Below, one piece after another: positions 48,612 through 57,263 of a stretch of 64,000 bases of DNA (the first letter of the stretch is position 1; every line of letters begins with the position of its first letter). The DNA comes from Akkermansia muciniphila. Its GTDB lineage: Bacteria > Verrucomicrobiota > Verrucomicrobiia > Verrucomicrobiales > Akkermansiaceae. Both the position numbers and the translations under genes were made by a program. The stretch lies in the NCBI RefSeq assembly GCF_040616545.1, contig NZ_CP156688.1:1674001-1738000 (forward strand), written 5' to 3'. Below the pieces are notes generated by a model. It was not told the origin of the DNA, ran no database searches, and saw nothing but the letters and a program-made list of their open reading frames with translations.

Positions 48612-49184
48612 ATGAATAAAAATAATGTTGTCCTGTGGTGTATGGGAATATCCTCCCTGGTTTTTCCGGCGGAAGCCGGAACTGGCCGTACGCTGGAAAC
48701 CGGGCGCGCCGCCGGGTATTATACCCATTCCGGGAAAGGGGAGAGAAGCGCCAAGGAACGCTTTGAACGTTTCAAGTCGCGCCGCGCCCCTGCCGTCGTC
48801 AGGGATACTGTTTCCGTCGTTGGAGAAGATGGAAAAAGCTATGAGGCGGAAGTAGAACTCGTAGATCCCGAGGCCAGGGCCAGAGCTGCGCGGGAAGCGT
48901 GGGAAAAGAGGCAAGGGGCCAAGGCCAGAACCTTTGTCAACCAGGCGGAGCAGGAGGCACGGTCCAAAATAGCTTCACGGGAGGAAGAGAAGAAAGCGCT
49001 GGCCTCTTCCATGCAGAGGCTGAGAGCTGCCGTGCAGGTTGGAACGGTGGACAAGCTTCTGGCGGAAAAATTGGTGGACGTGTTGTCCCGGCGGGTGCGG
49101 GAGGGGATGATGAACAGGCTGGAGGCGGCGAAGGCGATTAATTATCTGATTGCCAATAACAAGGTGAATGTGGCAATGGATTAG
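48612..49184 (+). CDS. Secreted helical protein of unknown function
   Basis: 190 residues with a probable signal peptide ending near PAEAG. The rest is strongly charged. A helical/coiled-coil stretch spans about residues 85-140 (ARARAAREAWEKRQGAKARTFVNQAEQEARSKIASREEEKKALASSMQRLRAA). The C-terminal helical segment LLAEKLVDVLSRRVREGMMNRLEAAKAINYLIANNKVN follows. No family was recognised. Confidence 0.7.
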   Translation: MNKNNVVLWCMGISSLVFPAEAGTGRTLETGRAAGYYTHSGKGERSAKERFERFKSRRAPAVVRDTVSVVGEDGKSYEAEVELVDPEARARAAREAWEKRQGAKARTFVNQAEQEARSKIASREEEKKALASSMQRLRAAVQVGTVDKLLAEKLVDVLSRRVREGMMNRLEAAKAINYLIANNKVNVAMD

Positions 49185-49299
49185 CAATTTCTGGGGACGG
49201 AGACCCCTGCCGGGAGGGGAGAGCTTTTTCCGCCGGGCTCCGTGAATGGACAGGCACGGAAGGATTTTTAGTACTGGGAATGTGCGCCTTGAAGAGATG

Positions 49300-50343
49300 T
49301 CAGCTGCCGGATACGCGCGTTAAAATAGAGAAAAAGCGGGAGGGCCTGTTGGGAATGAGGTATAATTTACCTTCAGCGGAAAAGAAAATGACTTCCATTC
49401 CCTTTTCGGTCCCCCTGTCCACACGCGCCAGCTTCCATTCCCCCCTGGGACTGGAAGACGTATAAACCAGATAGAATTTAAGAGAGCCGTCCGGGTTTTT
49501 CTTGGCCGCTTTTGACTTGTTGGAGAAGTCATACAGCTCGCCGCCCTGGTTCTTCCAGATTCCGTTTAATACCTGGTCCACCGGGCTGTCGTCAGAGTGG
49601 AAGGGCTTCATGTAGCTGTGGATGGCGATCGCCTCCTCCATGTTTCCCTGCTGGGCCAGCTGCTTCTGCCTTTTTTCCACAGCGGCCAGATATTTCTGGG
49701 TCAACGGCTGGCACGCTTTGGAATATTCCGTCCGGAATTCCTGGTGAAGGTTGTTCAAGTCCGGTTCCGGTGATTTGATGATGCCCTGCCTGCCGTCTTG
49801 AAGCGTGAGCCAGTCAATGCCGGAGTCCTTATGGATTTGAATGATGGTGGAGTCATCCTTTTTAACCCAGATGCGCAGGGGCTCCTCCCTGAAGACAACT
49901 ATTTCCCGGGAGGATTTGCCGGGGTCCGCCCACTGGTTCTGGGGCTGGAATGCCGTTTGCTTCACGTCTTTTGAGAACCGCCTCAGGCTGGAATCCAGGA
50001 ACTGCGTGAATTCACTGCTGTCCCCATTCTTTTTCCAGGCCTTTCCTATGAAAAACGGGTCAATGGTAGTTGCAGGAGGCGGAGAGAGGATATCTTTTTT
50101 GATGCTTTGAAGAACGGATTGAATCTGCTTGGCTTTTTCAAAGTCGGATTGGTTGACTGCCTGCTGCTGAAGAGAGAGAAGTTTTTTTGAAAATGCCGGA
50201 AGAAGAGACTCTCCGCGCCGGAAACAGAATTTTTGGTAGGCCGTTTCAAGATCCCTGATGCTTTCTGGCGCCTGGGCGTTTGCGGCGCAGGCGGAACCTG
50301 CAAAGGCAGAAACCAATAGGAAAGCAGGAATGAAGTAGTTCAT
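49300..50343 (-). CDS. Secreted protein of unknown function, helical plus C-terminal beta module
   Basis: 347 residues. The signal peptide is MNYFIPAFLLVSAFAGSACAANA. Two helical hairpins resemble modules seen in planctomycete and verrucomicrobial secreted proteins (AVNQSDFEKAKQIQSVLQ and LAQQGNMEEAIAIHSYMK). The C-terminal ~90 residues (NGIWKNQGGELYDFSNKS..., GEWKLARVD, AEGKLYLIPNRPSRFF) form a small beta module. There is no enzyme motif, and the function is unknown. Confidence 0.72.
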   Translation of the reverse strand: MNYFIPAFLLVSAFAGSACAANAQAPESIRDLETAYQKFCFRRGESLLPAFSKKLLSLQQQAVNQSDFEKAKQIQSVLQSIKKDILSPPPATTIDPFFIGKAWKKNGDSSEFTQFLDSSLRRFSKDVKQTAFQPQNQWADPGKSSREIVVFREEPLRIWVKKDDSTIIQIHKDSGIDWLTLQDGRQGIIKSPEPDLNNLHQEFRTEYSKACQPLTQKYLAAVEKRQKQLAQQGNMEEAIAIHSYMKPFHSDDSPVDQVLNGIWKNQGGELYDFSNKSKAAKKNPDGSLKFYLVYTSSSPRGEWKLARVDRGTEKGMEVIFFSAEGKLYLIPNRPSRFFSILTRVSGS

Positions 50344-50403
50344 TCATGGTAAGGTAAAACGGAAGGTTTCACGGGTCAATGTTTATATGTTAGAAAAAGC
50401 GAC

Positions 50404-50436
50404 AAAAAAGGCCGTTTCCCGGAGTGGGAAACGGCC
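50404..50436 (-). terminator. Terminator of the peroxiredoxin gene
   Basis: A perfect 11-bp stem (50410-50420 with 50426-50436), followed by TTTTTT on the minus strand. Confidence 0.9.
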
Positions 50437-50458
50437 ATGAAATGTTGCCGGGGGCAGC

Positions 50459-51082
50459 TTACTTGCTGAGGTAGGAGGCCACGCCTTCGTGGGACGGAGT
50501 CATGGCTGCGTCACCCTTGTGCCAGCCAAGGGGGCATACTTCTCCGTACAGTTCAAAGTGCTGGAGGGCGTCTACCACGCGGATGGCTTCATCAATGGAA
50601 CGTCCCAGCGGGAAGTCGTTGATGAGCTGGTGGCGGACGATGCCGTTTTTGTCAATCAGGAAGAGGCCGCGGTAGGCGATCAGTTCCCCGTTGACTTCCA
50701 CGTTGCCGTCTTCATCAATTTCCTCGTCTCCGGCCAGCACGCCGTAGTCAGCGGAAATGGTCTTGTTGATATCGGAAACGATGGGGTAGGTCACGCCCTG
50801 GATGCCGCCTTGGTCGCGGGGGGTGTTCACCCAGGCCCAGTGGGAGAATTCGCTGTCCGTGGAGCAGCCGACGACGGCTACGTCACGCTTGTCGAATTCG
50901 CCCAGGGCTTCCTGGAAGCCGATCAGTTCCGTGGGGCATACGAACGTGAAGTCCTTCGGGTAGAAGAACAGGATTACGTACTTTTTGCCCTTGAACTGGT
51001 CAAGACTGAAATCCGGTACGATGGTACCGTTTACAACTGCGTTTGCACTAAAATGAGGTGCCGGTTTTCCAATGAGGAGCAT
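50459..51082 (-). CDS. Typical 2-Cys peroxiredoxin (AhpC/Prx1 type)
   Basis: 207 residues. The peroxidatic Cys49 is in FTFVCPTE and the resolving Cys183 in GEVCPLGW. It reduces hydrogen peroxide and organic peroxides, recycled by a thioredoxin- or AhpF-type partner. It is a stand-alone gene with its own terminator; no ahpF is nearby. Peroxide defence fits an anaerobe that meets oxygen at the mucus layer. Confidence 0.96.
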   Translation of the reverse strand: MLLIGKPAPHFSANAVVNGTIVPDFSLDQFKGKKYVILFFYPKDFTFVCPTELIGFQEALGEFDKRDVAVVGCSTDSEFSHWAWVNTPRDQGGIQGVTYPIVSDINKTISADYGVLAGDEEIDEDGNVEVNGELIAYRGLFLIDKNGIVRHQLINDFPLGRSIDEAIRVVDALQHFELYGEVCPLGWHKGDAAMTPSHEGVASYLSK

Positions 51083-51208
51083 GGTCGGTTTTTTGGTTTA
51101 GTTCTAAAAGAATGATTCCAAAAAACAAGAGGAAGTCAAGAGGCAATGATGCCTTCTTCATGAGAAAGGAGCCTGTTTTCTCTTGAAAGGGAGGCTTTTT
51201 TTGTCAGT

Positions 51209-52927
51209 ATGGCCTGCATGTCATCCCCAAAGCCTCAACAAGACGAGTGGTCCGGAAAAATCGGCGTGATTCTTGCTGTGGCCGGAAGCGCCGTGGGGCT
51301 GGGTAACTTTCTGCGCTTTCCGGGGCTGGCGGCCCAGTATGGCGGGGGAGCCTTCATGGTGGCATACGGCATCATGCTGGTGCTGGTGGGCCTGCCCGTG
51401 GCCTGGGCGGAATGGTCCATCGGGCGCCGCGGCGGCCAGTTGGGCGCCCATTGCGCCCCCGGCGTGTTCTGGTACCTGACCAAGGGGTCCAGGCTGTGGA
51501 AGTTCCTGGGAGTGCTGGCGGTTCTGGGGCCTTCCTCCGTGGCGTTTTACTACATGGTGGTGGAGGCGTGGTGCTGCGGCTATTTCTGGAAGATGCTGAC
51601 CCAGCCGGAAGTGTTCTCCACGGCTGAGGGGACGGCGCATACCTTCTTCAGCTTCACGGGCATGTACGGAGACGGGAGCGCCCTCCTGTCTGACAACGGG
51701 CTGCTCTGGATCGTCATAGGGGTCATCCTGCTGAACCTGGGAATCATTTACCGGGGAATCAGCAAGGGAATTGAGATGTTTTCACGCTGGTTCATGCCGT
51801 TGCTTCTCCTGATTTCCCTGGTGCTGCTGGTGCGCATTTTATGCATTGGCACGCCGGACCCGTCCCAGCCGGACCGCAGCATTGAGCAGGGGCTGGGTTA
51901 CATGTGGAATCCCAGCAAGGTACTGGTGGAAGAGCAGGACCCGCACAGCGGAGAGTGGAAGACGGTCTCCATGGTATCCGCCTCCCATGAGGGGGCCATG
52001 GATGAAGCCGTGCGGCAGGTGGAAATGTCCGCAGGAGCCCGGAGGCTTACCAGGGTGACCTTGTGGGACGGACTGAAAAACATTGAACTCTGGGTGGCCG
52101 CGGCCGGGCAGGTGTTCCTGAGCCTTTCCGTGGGAACGGGGCTGATCCTGACGTATGCCAGCTATGTCAGGAAGAAGGAGGACATTGCGCTGAGCGGCCT
52201 TTCCGCCGCCGCGTCCAATGAAGTGTGCGAGGTAGGCATTGCCGGCATGATGACGGTTCCCGCCGCCGTGGCGTTCCTGGGGGTGGCCGGAGCCGCCGGG
52301 CAGGGAACCTTTGCGCTGGGCTTCATGGTGCTTCCCCAGGCTTTTGCCAAGATGGGGTCCAGCGTGGTCTTCGGCAGCCTGTTTTTCCTGCTCCTGACCG
52401 TGGCGGCGGTGACCAGCTCCATCTCCATGATGCAGGTGGGCTTGTCCTTCATTGAGGAATTCATGGGGCTGAAACGCAAGATGGCCGTGGTGGTGCAGGG
52501 TTTTTTCACGGCCACGGGCACCCTGATTGTCGCCTGGTACAGCGGGAACTTGCTGGCGATGGATACGTATGACTTCTTTCTGGGCACCCTGTGCTTCTTT
52601 GTAAGCGCCATGGTCATGATGATTCTGTTTTCCTGGAAGCTGGGGGTGGACAAGGGGCTGACGGACCTGGAGGACGGCTCCGTGATCCGGATTCCCAGGA
52701 TTTACCGCTTTATCATGAAATTTGTGACGCCCACGCTCCTGCTGGCCATTTTCCTGACCTGGCTGGCGCAGAATATCTGGGTGAAGCAGGCCGCTCCCAT
52801 CCAGGCGCTGGGGCGCGGAGAGCATGGGGCCGTGATTCCGGTAGGCTTTCTGGCGGCATATACCCTGTTCCTGCTCTTCATCACCATGGCGTCCGGAAGG
52901 CACAAGGTGTACCACGGGCCGCGGTAG
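51209..52927 (+). CDS. Sodium-dependent transporter, NSS/SNF family
   Basis: 572 residues. The first helix carries the family signature in modified form: GSAVGLGNFLRFPGLAAQYGGGAF, with Leu for the usual Trp and Gln for Asn. About twelve hydrophobic helices follow. An enlarged loop near residues 200-290 (DPSQPDRSIEQGLGYMWNPSKVLVEEQDPHSG) separates helices 5 and 6 and is rare in short bacterial members. The family imports amino acids with Na+. The substrate is not predictable. A start at 51218 is also possible. Confidence 0.93.
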   Translation: MACMSSPKPQQDEWSGKIGVILAVAGSAVGLGNFLRFPGLAAQYGGGAFMVAYGIMLVLVGLPVAWAEWSIGRRGGQLGAHCAPGVFWYLTKGSRLWKFLGVLAVLGPSSVAFYYMVVEAWCCGYFWKMLTQPEVFSTAEGTAHTFFSFTGMYGDGSALLSDNGLLWIVIGVILLNLGIIYRGISKGIEMFSRWFMPLLLLISLVLLVRILCIGTPDPSQPDRSIEQGLGYMWNPSKVLVEEQDPHSGEWKTVSMVSASHEGAMDEAVRQVEMSAGARRLTRVTLWDGLKNIELWVAAAGQVFLSLSVGTGLILTYASYVRKKEDIALSGLSAAASNEVCEVGIAGMMTVPAAVAFLGVAGAAGQGTFALGFMVLPQAFAKMGSSVVFGSLFFLLLTVAAVTSSISMMQVGLSFIEEFMGLKRKMAVVVQGFFTATGTLIVAWYSGNLLAMDTYDFFLGTLCFFVSAMVMMILFSWKLGVDKGLTDLEDGSVIRIPRIYRFIMKFVTPTLLLAIFLTWLAQNIWVKQAAPIQALGRGEHGAVIPVGFLAAYTLFLLFITMASGRHKVYHGPR

Positions 52928-53029
52928 GCAGGGGAAAACTGCGGGAATGCCCGTTTATCCGTGGCTTGCGGCAGTCGGGGGCCTCATCCGGAGGCTTGAC
53001 CCCCGGCGGATTTGATATAGGCTGGTACC

Positions 53030-54583
53030 ATGTCCAGAATGAGGAGGATACGCCGCAAAAAGCCCCGCACCGGAGGCGTTTGGAAAAAGCTGCTGCTGTG
53101 GAGCGTCCTGGGGGCGCTTGTGCTGGCCGTGGCGGCTGTAACCGGCTCCTACCTGTATGTGCGGGCTTACTTGAAGAGCGATGATTTTTTAACCATGCTG
53201 GGTCAGTCCGCGGTGGACGACATGAATGTGGATACCGCCAGAATAGCCCCCTTGGACTGGGACGGCTCCGGAATCCGGTGCGACAGCGTGACGATGGAGG
53301 GGCACGAATTCCTGACCTCCCTCCAGGCAAAATCCATTGAGACGGAATTCAACCGCTGGGATCTGCTGAAGCGCGCCTTTGTCATCACCTCCGTAAACAT
53401 TGCGGAAGTAAAGCTTCAACTGGCCCCGGTGCCTTTCCACTTTAAGGAAAAGGAGGAAGAGCCCAAGAGCTGGGTGGAAAAGAATATTCTGCCGGATACG
53501 TTCCGCCTGGAAAAGGGAAGCATTGATTCCCTGTCCGTATCCTACGGAGTGCCCGGCAGGATGTATGCCCTGAACGGAGCCCGCGTGGAAAGCACCCATG
53601 ACGCCGGATCCAGCCAGTACAGGTTTGACATTCAGGGGGGCAGGCTGCTGATCCCCTTCAAGGGCTGTCCGGAATTTTCCCTGATGTCCGGCACGGCGCA
53701 GTTCAATCATTCCAGCAGGAGGGTGAACGTGCCCTCCTGCCGCCTGACGACGGATGCGGGAGGCTATCTGGACATTAAGGGGGACTGGGACGGCCTTTCC
53801 TCCTCCTGGACGGCGAACATGGTGGTCAACAGCGTTCCCGCCGCCTCCATTCTGGAAAATGACTGGAAAAAGCATGTCCAAGGGAGCGTGAGCGGGGGTG
53901 TGGACCTGCGCGGCGGCCGGAACGGACTGACCCATGTGGCGGGCCTGGTGAGGTTGCAGGACGGCATGCTGACCGGGCTTCCTGTTCTGGACAGGCTGGC
54001 CCTGTTCTGCGGTTCCCCCAGATTCCGCCAGCTGCCCCTGCACAAGGCATCCGCCCAGTTCCGCTACAGCGGGAACGCCTGGCATATTTCCGACATTCTG
54101 GTGGAAAGTGAAAATCTGGTGAGGGTGGAAGGCTGGCTGGAGGTCGGCAAGGGTGGCGAACTGAACGGAAGGCTCCAGGTGGGGCTGCGGGCGGATGGCC
54201 TGTGGAGCGCCCTGCCGGGCTTTTCCGACGTATTTTCCGCTTCCCGCCAGGGAGTGGGCGGCAATCTGGTGTGGGCCAATGTGAACATTGGAGGCACGCT
54301 GGACAACCCGTCGGAAGACTTGTCCGCCCGGCTCATCAAGGCGGCGGGAGACCGTTTGACGCAGATTGGAATGGGGAAGGTGGCGGAAGTGGCGGACGTA
54401 GCGTCCCGCCTGCTGAACAAAGGGGCCGGAGAGGGCAGGGATAAAGACGAGAAAGGTGACGGCGATTTCAAGATACCGGCCGCGGACAAGGTTCCCGTTC
54501 CCGTGATGCCCAATCTTCAGGACGCCGCGGAAAAGGGGCTCAAGACCGGGAGTGACCTGATGAACGGGCTGATGAATTTGTAA
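53030..54583 (+). CDS. AsmA-like membrane-anchored protein
   Basis: 517 residues. A basic N-terminus is followed by one transmembrane helix (LLLWSVLGALVLAVAAVTGSYLYV, residues ~21-44). The long periplasmic region is rich in beta strands, with the repeated GxLDIKGDWDG/VEGWLEVGKGGELNGRLQVGL pattern seen in AsmA/TamB/DUF3971 proteins, which help move or balance envelope lipids. The C-terminal part carries NVNIGGTLDNPSEDLSARL, a common ending of such domains, and then a charged tail. Confidence 0.75.
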   Translation: MSRMRRIRRKKPRTGGVWKKLLLWSVLGALVLAVAAVTGSYLYVRAYLKSDDFLTMLGQSAVDDMNVDTARIAPLDWDGSGIRCDSVTMEGHEFLTSLQAKSIETEFNRWDLLKRAFVITSVNIAEVKLQLAPVPFHFKEKEEEPKSWVEKNILPDTFRLEKGSIDSLSVSYGVPGRMYALNGARVESTHDAGSSQYRFDIQGGRLLIPFKGCPEFSLMSGTAQFNHSSRRVNVPSCRLTTDAGGYLDIKGDWDGLSSSWTANMVVNSVPAASILENDWKKHVQGSVSGGVDLRGGRNGLTHVAGLVRLQDGMLTGLPVLDRLALFCGSPRFRQLPLHKASAQFRYSGNAWHISDILVESENLVRVEGWLEVGKGGELNGRLQVGLRADGLWSALPGFSDVFSASRQGVGGNLVWANVNIGGTLDNPSEDLSARLIKAAGDRLTQIGMGKVAEVADVASRLLNKGAGEGRDKDEKGDGDFKIPAADKVPVPVMPNLQDAAEKGLKTGSDLMNGLMNL

Positions 54584-54596
54584 CCTGATTTTCCAG

Positions 54597-54821
54597 ATGA
54601 AACTTTACCCCTACCAGATGGTGCAGGCGGTGGCCGTGATTGTGGAGCGCATCGCGGAAACGGCCTTCCGGGCTACTCTGCCGAACGGCAAGACTACCGT
54701 GGCTTTTGTGGAAAAAAAGAATGCCCCGCTGAGAGATGTGCTTAAGCCGGGCGACCGGGTGAACGTGACGATTTGCCCGGCGGATTTTGACCGCGCCCGC
54801 GTGGACGGCCTGGCGGAGTAA
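54597..54821 (+). CDS. Small IF-1-like OB-fold protein
   Basis: 74 residues, 13 bases after the AsmA-like gene. The sequence AVIVERIAETAFRATLPNGKTTVAFV...LKPGDRVNVTICPADFDRARVDGL follows the strand order of translation initiation factor IF-1, whose own pattern is VV.EALPNAMFRVEL-NG and GDRVTVELSPYDL.RGRI. It is probably a paralogue rather than the main infA: no ribosomal or secY neighbours are present and the N-terminus lacks the IF-1 MAKED/E-type start. RNA binding is the likely property. Confidence 0.65.
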   Translation: MKLYPYQMVQAVAVIVERIAETAFRATLPNGKTTVAFVEKKNAPLRDVLKPGDRVNVTICPADFDRARVDGLAE

Positions 54822-54851
54822 CGGAGAATGTAATGGCGTATTTCAAGCCAC

Positions 54852-55874
54852 TCAGTTCTTGTTCTGTATTTCCTGTTGTTCCAGGTACAGGGCTTCTTCC
54901 AGAAGATAACTGGGGGAGGAAGTCATTATTTCCGGATACTGTTCCAGTAATAATTTCATTTTTGGATGGTTTTCCACAAGAATCAGGAACCGTCGATAAA
55001 ACTGTTCCGGCTCCTTGATGTCAGGCGGAGGCAGCATTCCTTTCTTGTATCCGGCAACGTGAACTTTTTCATGATATAGTTTTCCCAAGCGGTGCTGAGC
55101 CGCCTCCGAGGATGGAGGAGGCAGTTCAAATAATTCTTCTGCTATTTGCATCACCCGGAGTCCTTTTTTATAAAGAGAATCAATATCTTGTTCCGTTTTT
55201 GTTTTCCAAATATGCTGTGTGAATTGCGTATGGGCTTCTGACAGCTCTTGAATCAGCTTTGCCTGAACGATCTCATCTCCTGTCCAATTTTTAAATTGAG
55301 GAGAGTAGCCTTGCCGGGGAAGGGGGGTCTTTGGAATTTTTCCTGACATGTCATTCAAACCGTTCCTTGTTATATCTTTCCATGCCTCACCCTGAAGAAT
55401 ACTGTTTAACTCATTTATCCATGACGGATTTCCTTTCAATTTGTTTATTAATTTTTCACAGATATCCCTAATGGATTTTTGCTTCCAGTTCAGTCCGAAG
55501 AACGATCTTGTATACCCGTAAATTGGATCGTTAAACAGATCGTTTAGCGCAAGCATATGAGAAGAATTATCAGGATCTAAATTTTCAGCTATGCTTTCCC
55601 ATATTGCAAGATAGATTTCAGGTGTTAGAGAAAACAAAAAATTAAATAAATCCCTCTGATCGCGGGTAAAAGATGAATATTTACTTAAAATATCGCTGCA
55701 ATGCGTATTAAAATATACAGATATGTCTTCCTCAGATAAATTTCGGTAATTATTTAAAAAATAATTTAAGGACGTATTGCCGGAGGAATTTGTAATAGGC
55801 CCATCCTTAACATTTGCATAAGAAATTGAACTATAACAAATTAAACATGCGAAGAGGGGAATGCAATAATTCAT
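54852..55874 (-). CDS. Secreted protein of unknown function in an AT-rich patch
   Basis: 340 residues. The signal peptide is MNYCIPLFACLICYSSISYA. Most of it is helical, with several aromatic-rich segments, e.g. LFNFLFSLTPEIYLAIWESIAENL. The second half is charged (WTGDEIVQAKLIQELSEAHTQFTQHIWKTKTEQDI). The C-terminus, EEALYLEQQEIQNKN, is polar. The gene is visibly richer in A+T than its neighbours, suggesting recent acquisition. An upstream 60-codon frame overlaps its start by ATGA. No family was recognised. Confidence 0.65.
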   Translation of the reverse strand: MNYCIPLFACLICYSSISYANVKDGPITNSSGNTSLNYFLNNYRNLSEEDISVYFNTHCSDILSKYSSFTRDQRDLFNFLFSLTPEIYLAIWESIAENLDPDNSSHMLALNDLFNDPIYGYTRSFFGLNWKQKSIRDICEKLINKLKGNPSWINELNSILQGEAWKDITRNGLNDMSGKIPKTPLPRQGYSPQFKNWTGDEIVQAKLIQELSEAHTQFTQHIWKTKTEQDIDSLYKKGLRVMQIAEELFELPPPSSEAAQHRLGKLYHEKVHVAGYKKGMLPPPDIKEPEQFYRRFLILVENHPKMKLLLEQYPEIMTSSPSYLLEEALYLEQQEIQNKN

Positions 55875-56053
55875 GGTTGATATATTCTAAAATATTTGGG
55901 GAAGTTAAGAGTAATTTTTTTATTAACATCAAATGTACCTCCGCTGATGATACCTCCATCATAATCAATAAAGCCGCAGTGCTCGTCATCCAGAGCAATC
56001 CACCCAAGTTGTGGAAGCGTATTGCCCGCGCTTTTCCACAGCCAATTTCCCAT
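55871..56053 (-). CDS. Short coupled reading frame, possibly the tail of a lost gene
   Basis: 60 residues from the ATG at 56053: GNWLWKSAGNTLPQLGWIALDDEHCGFIDYDGGIISGG and on, aromatic and beta-like rather than random. The frame stays open 11 codons upstream without a good start, so it may be the 3' remnant of a longer gene. Its stop overlaps the ATG of the 340-residue gene (ATGA), which would allow coupled translation. Confidence 0.4.
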   Translation of the reverse strand: MGNWLWKSAGNTLPQLGWIALDDEHCGFIDYDGGIISGGTFDVNKKITLNFPKYFRIYQP

Positions 56054-56126
56054 TCCTGTTGATGAATTTTTCCATTCAACAACGATTTATGAATTTAGAT
56101 ATAAAATTCTGTAATAAAGAATGGTA

Positions 56127-56735
56127 TCAAAGCTGTGTGCGGCCTTCCAGGGCCTTCATCAGCGTCAGCGTGTCTGCATGGCTGAGGCCGGAGCCGGCAG
56201 GCAGTCCCTGGGCCGGGCGGGTGATCTTGCAGTCCAGGTCTTTGAGCAGGTGGTGCAGGTAGGTTGCCGTGGCTTCCCCTTCCACATCGGACCCGGTCGC
56301 CAGAATGACTTCACAACCCGGCTGGCGGGTGACGCGTTCCACCAGGGCGTGGATATTGAGGTCTTCCGGTTCCACATCGTCCAGCGGGGAGAGCTTCCCT
56401 CCCAGGCAGTGGTACAACCCGCGGTAGGCACTGCTGCGTTCAATGGGAATGACGTCCGTAGCCTGTTCCACCACGCAGATGAGCGAGCTGTCCCGCTCTT
56501 CATCCCGGCAGGCGGCGCAGGGTTCGCCGGCGGTGCTGAAAAAGCCGCATACGGGGCACGGGGTGACGTGTTCAGCTGCCTGGCCGATGGTGCGGGCAAT
56601 GGATTCCGCCTCTCCCATGTGGCCCTGGAGCATCCACAGGGCCATGCGCTCCGCGCCGCGGGTGCCGATGCCCGGAAGCTGTTTCAGGGCGGCTACCAGT
56701 TCAAGTACGGGAAGGGGATAGTCCAGATTATTCAT
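56127..56735 (-). CDS. recR: Recombination mediator RecR
   Basis: 202 residues. The N-terminal helix-hairpin-helix is LKQLPGIGTRGAERMALWML. A C4 zinc finger follows (CPVCGFFSTAGEPCAACRD). The TOPRIM domain has ICVVEQATDVIPIERSSAYRGLYHCLGGKLSPLDDVEPEDL and VILATGSDVEGEATATYL. With RecO (and RecF) it loads RecA at gaps. Its start overlaps the end of the upstream membrane-protein gene by 8 bases. Confidence 0.97.
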   Translation of the reverse strand: MNNLDYPLPVLELVAALKQLPGIGTRGAERMALWMLQGHMGEAESIARTIGQAAEHVTPCPVCGFFSTAGEPCAACRDEERDSSLICVVEQATDVIPIERSSAYRGLYHCLGGKLSPLDDVEPEDLNIHALVERVTRQPGCEVILATGSDVEGEATATYLHHLLKDLDCKITRPAQGLPAGSGLSHADTLTLMKALEGRTQL

Positions 56736-57177
56736 GAGCGGGGGGTGGTTCGGAAATGGGCTGGTCCGGTGGCGGCTGGGGCCACAGGATGGCGAGAATG
56801 CCCGCGCACCCTGCGGAGAGCAGGCATGGAACGGGATTGAAGAAAACGCCCCACAGCCCCAGCACGGGAGTGAAGCAGGCCAGCAGAAGAAGGAAGGCAG
56901 CCAGAACGGCTGTTTTACGGAGGGTCCCGCGGATCAGCAGCAGATCGTAGACCAGGGCCAGAGTCAGGATGATGCACAGCAGGAAGCCCGTGCCGGGAGA
57001 AAGGGCGGGTGTTTCCGGTCCCAGCAGGAACGGAGCGGGCGCCATGGCTTCCTTCAGCTCCTGCGCCCAGGCCGGAGTGACGCCCACGGAATACAGCACC
57101 ACGATCAGGATGATCCCCGTGACGGAGAACAGGGCCCAGCGCATGAGCAGAATGTCCTGATGTTTGTGGGAAAGCAT
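56728..57177 (-). CDS. Small four-helix membrane protein of unknown function
   Basis: About 149 residues from the ATG at 57177. Hydrophobic segments are WALFSVTGIILIVVLYSVG, GTGFLLCIILTLALVYDLLLI, TAVLAAFLLLLACFTPVLGLWGVFF and PCLLSAGCAGILAILWP. The tail is Pro-rich. It overlaps recR, suggesting coupled expression without implying a shared function. No family was recognised. Confidence 0.6.
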   Translation of the reverse strand: MLSHKHQDILLMRWALFSVTGIILIVVLYSVGVTPAWAQELKEAMAPAPFLLGPETPALSPGTGFLLCIILTLALVYDLLLIRGTLRKTAVLAAFLLLLACFTPVLGLWGVFFNPVPCLLSAGCAGILAILWPQPPPDQPISEPPPAHE

Positions 57178-57263
57178 GGCTGTAAATGAAGAAGGCGGAA
57201 GCGTGATGGCTGCGGTGGACACAAACATCAGCGCTTCCGCCGGGAAGAGGGTGCCTGAAGGGA

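Noticed and set aside
55831-56082. Alternative 83-codon frame over the AT-rich fragment
   Set aside because: It needs a TTG start and overlaps the 340-residue gene start; the 60-codon frame has an ATG, a more protein-like sequence and an ATGA coupling.
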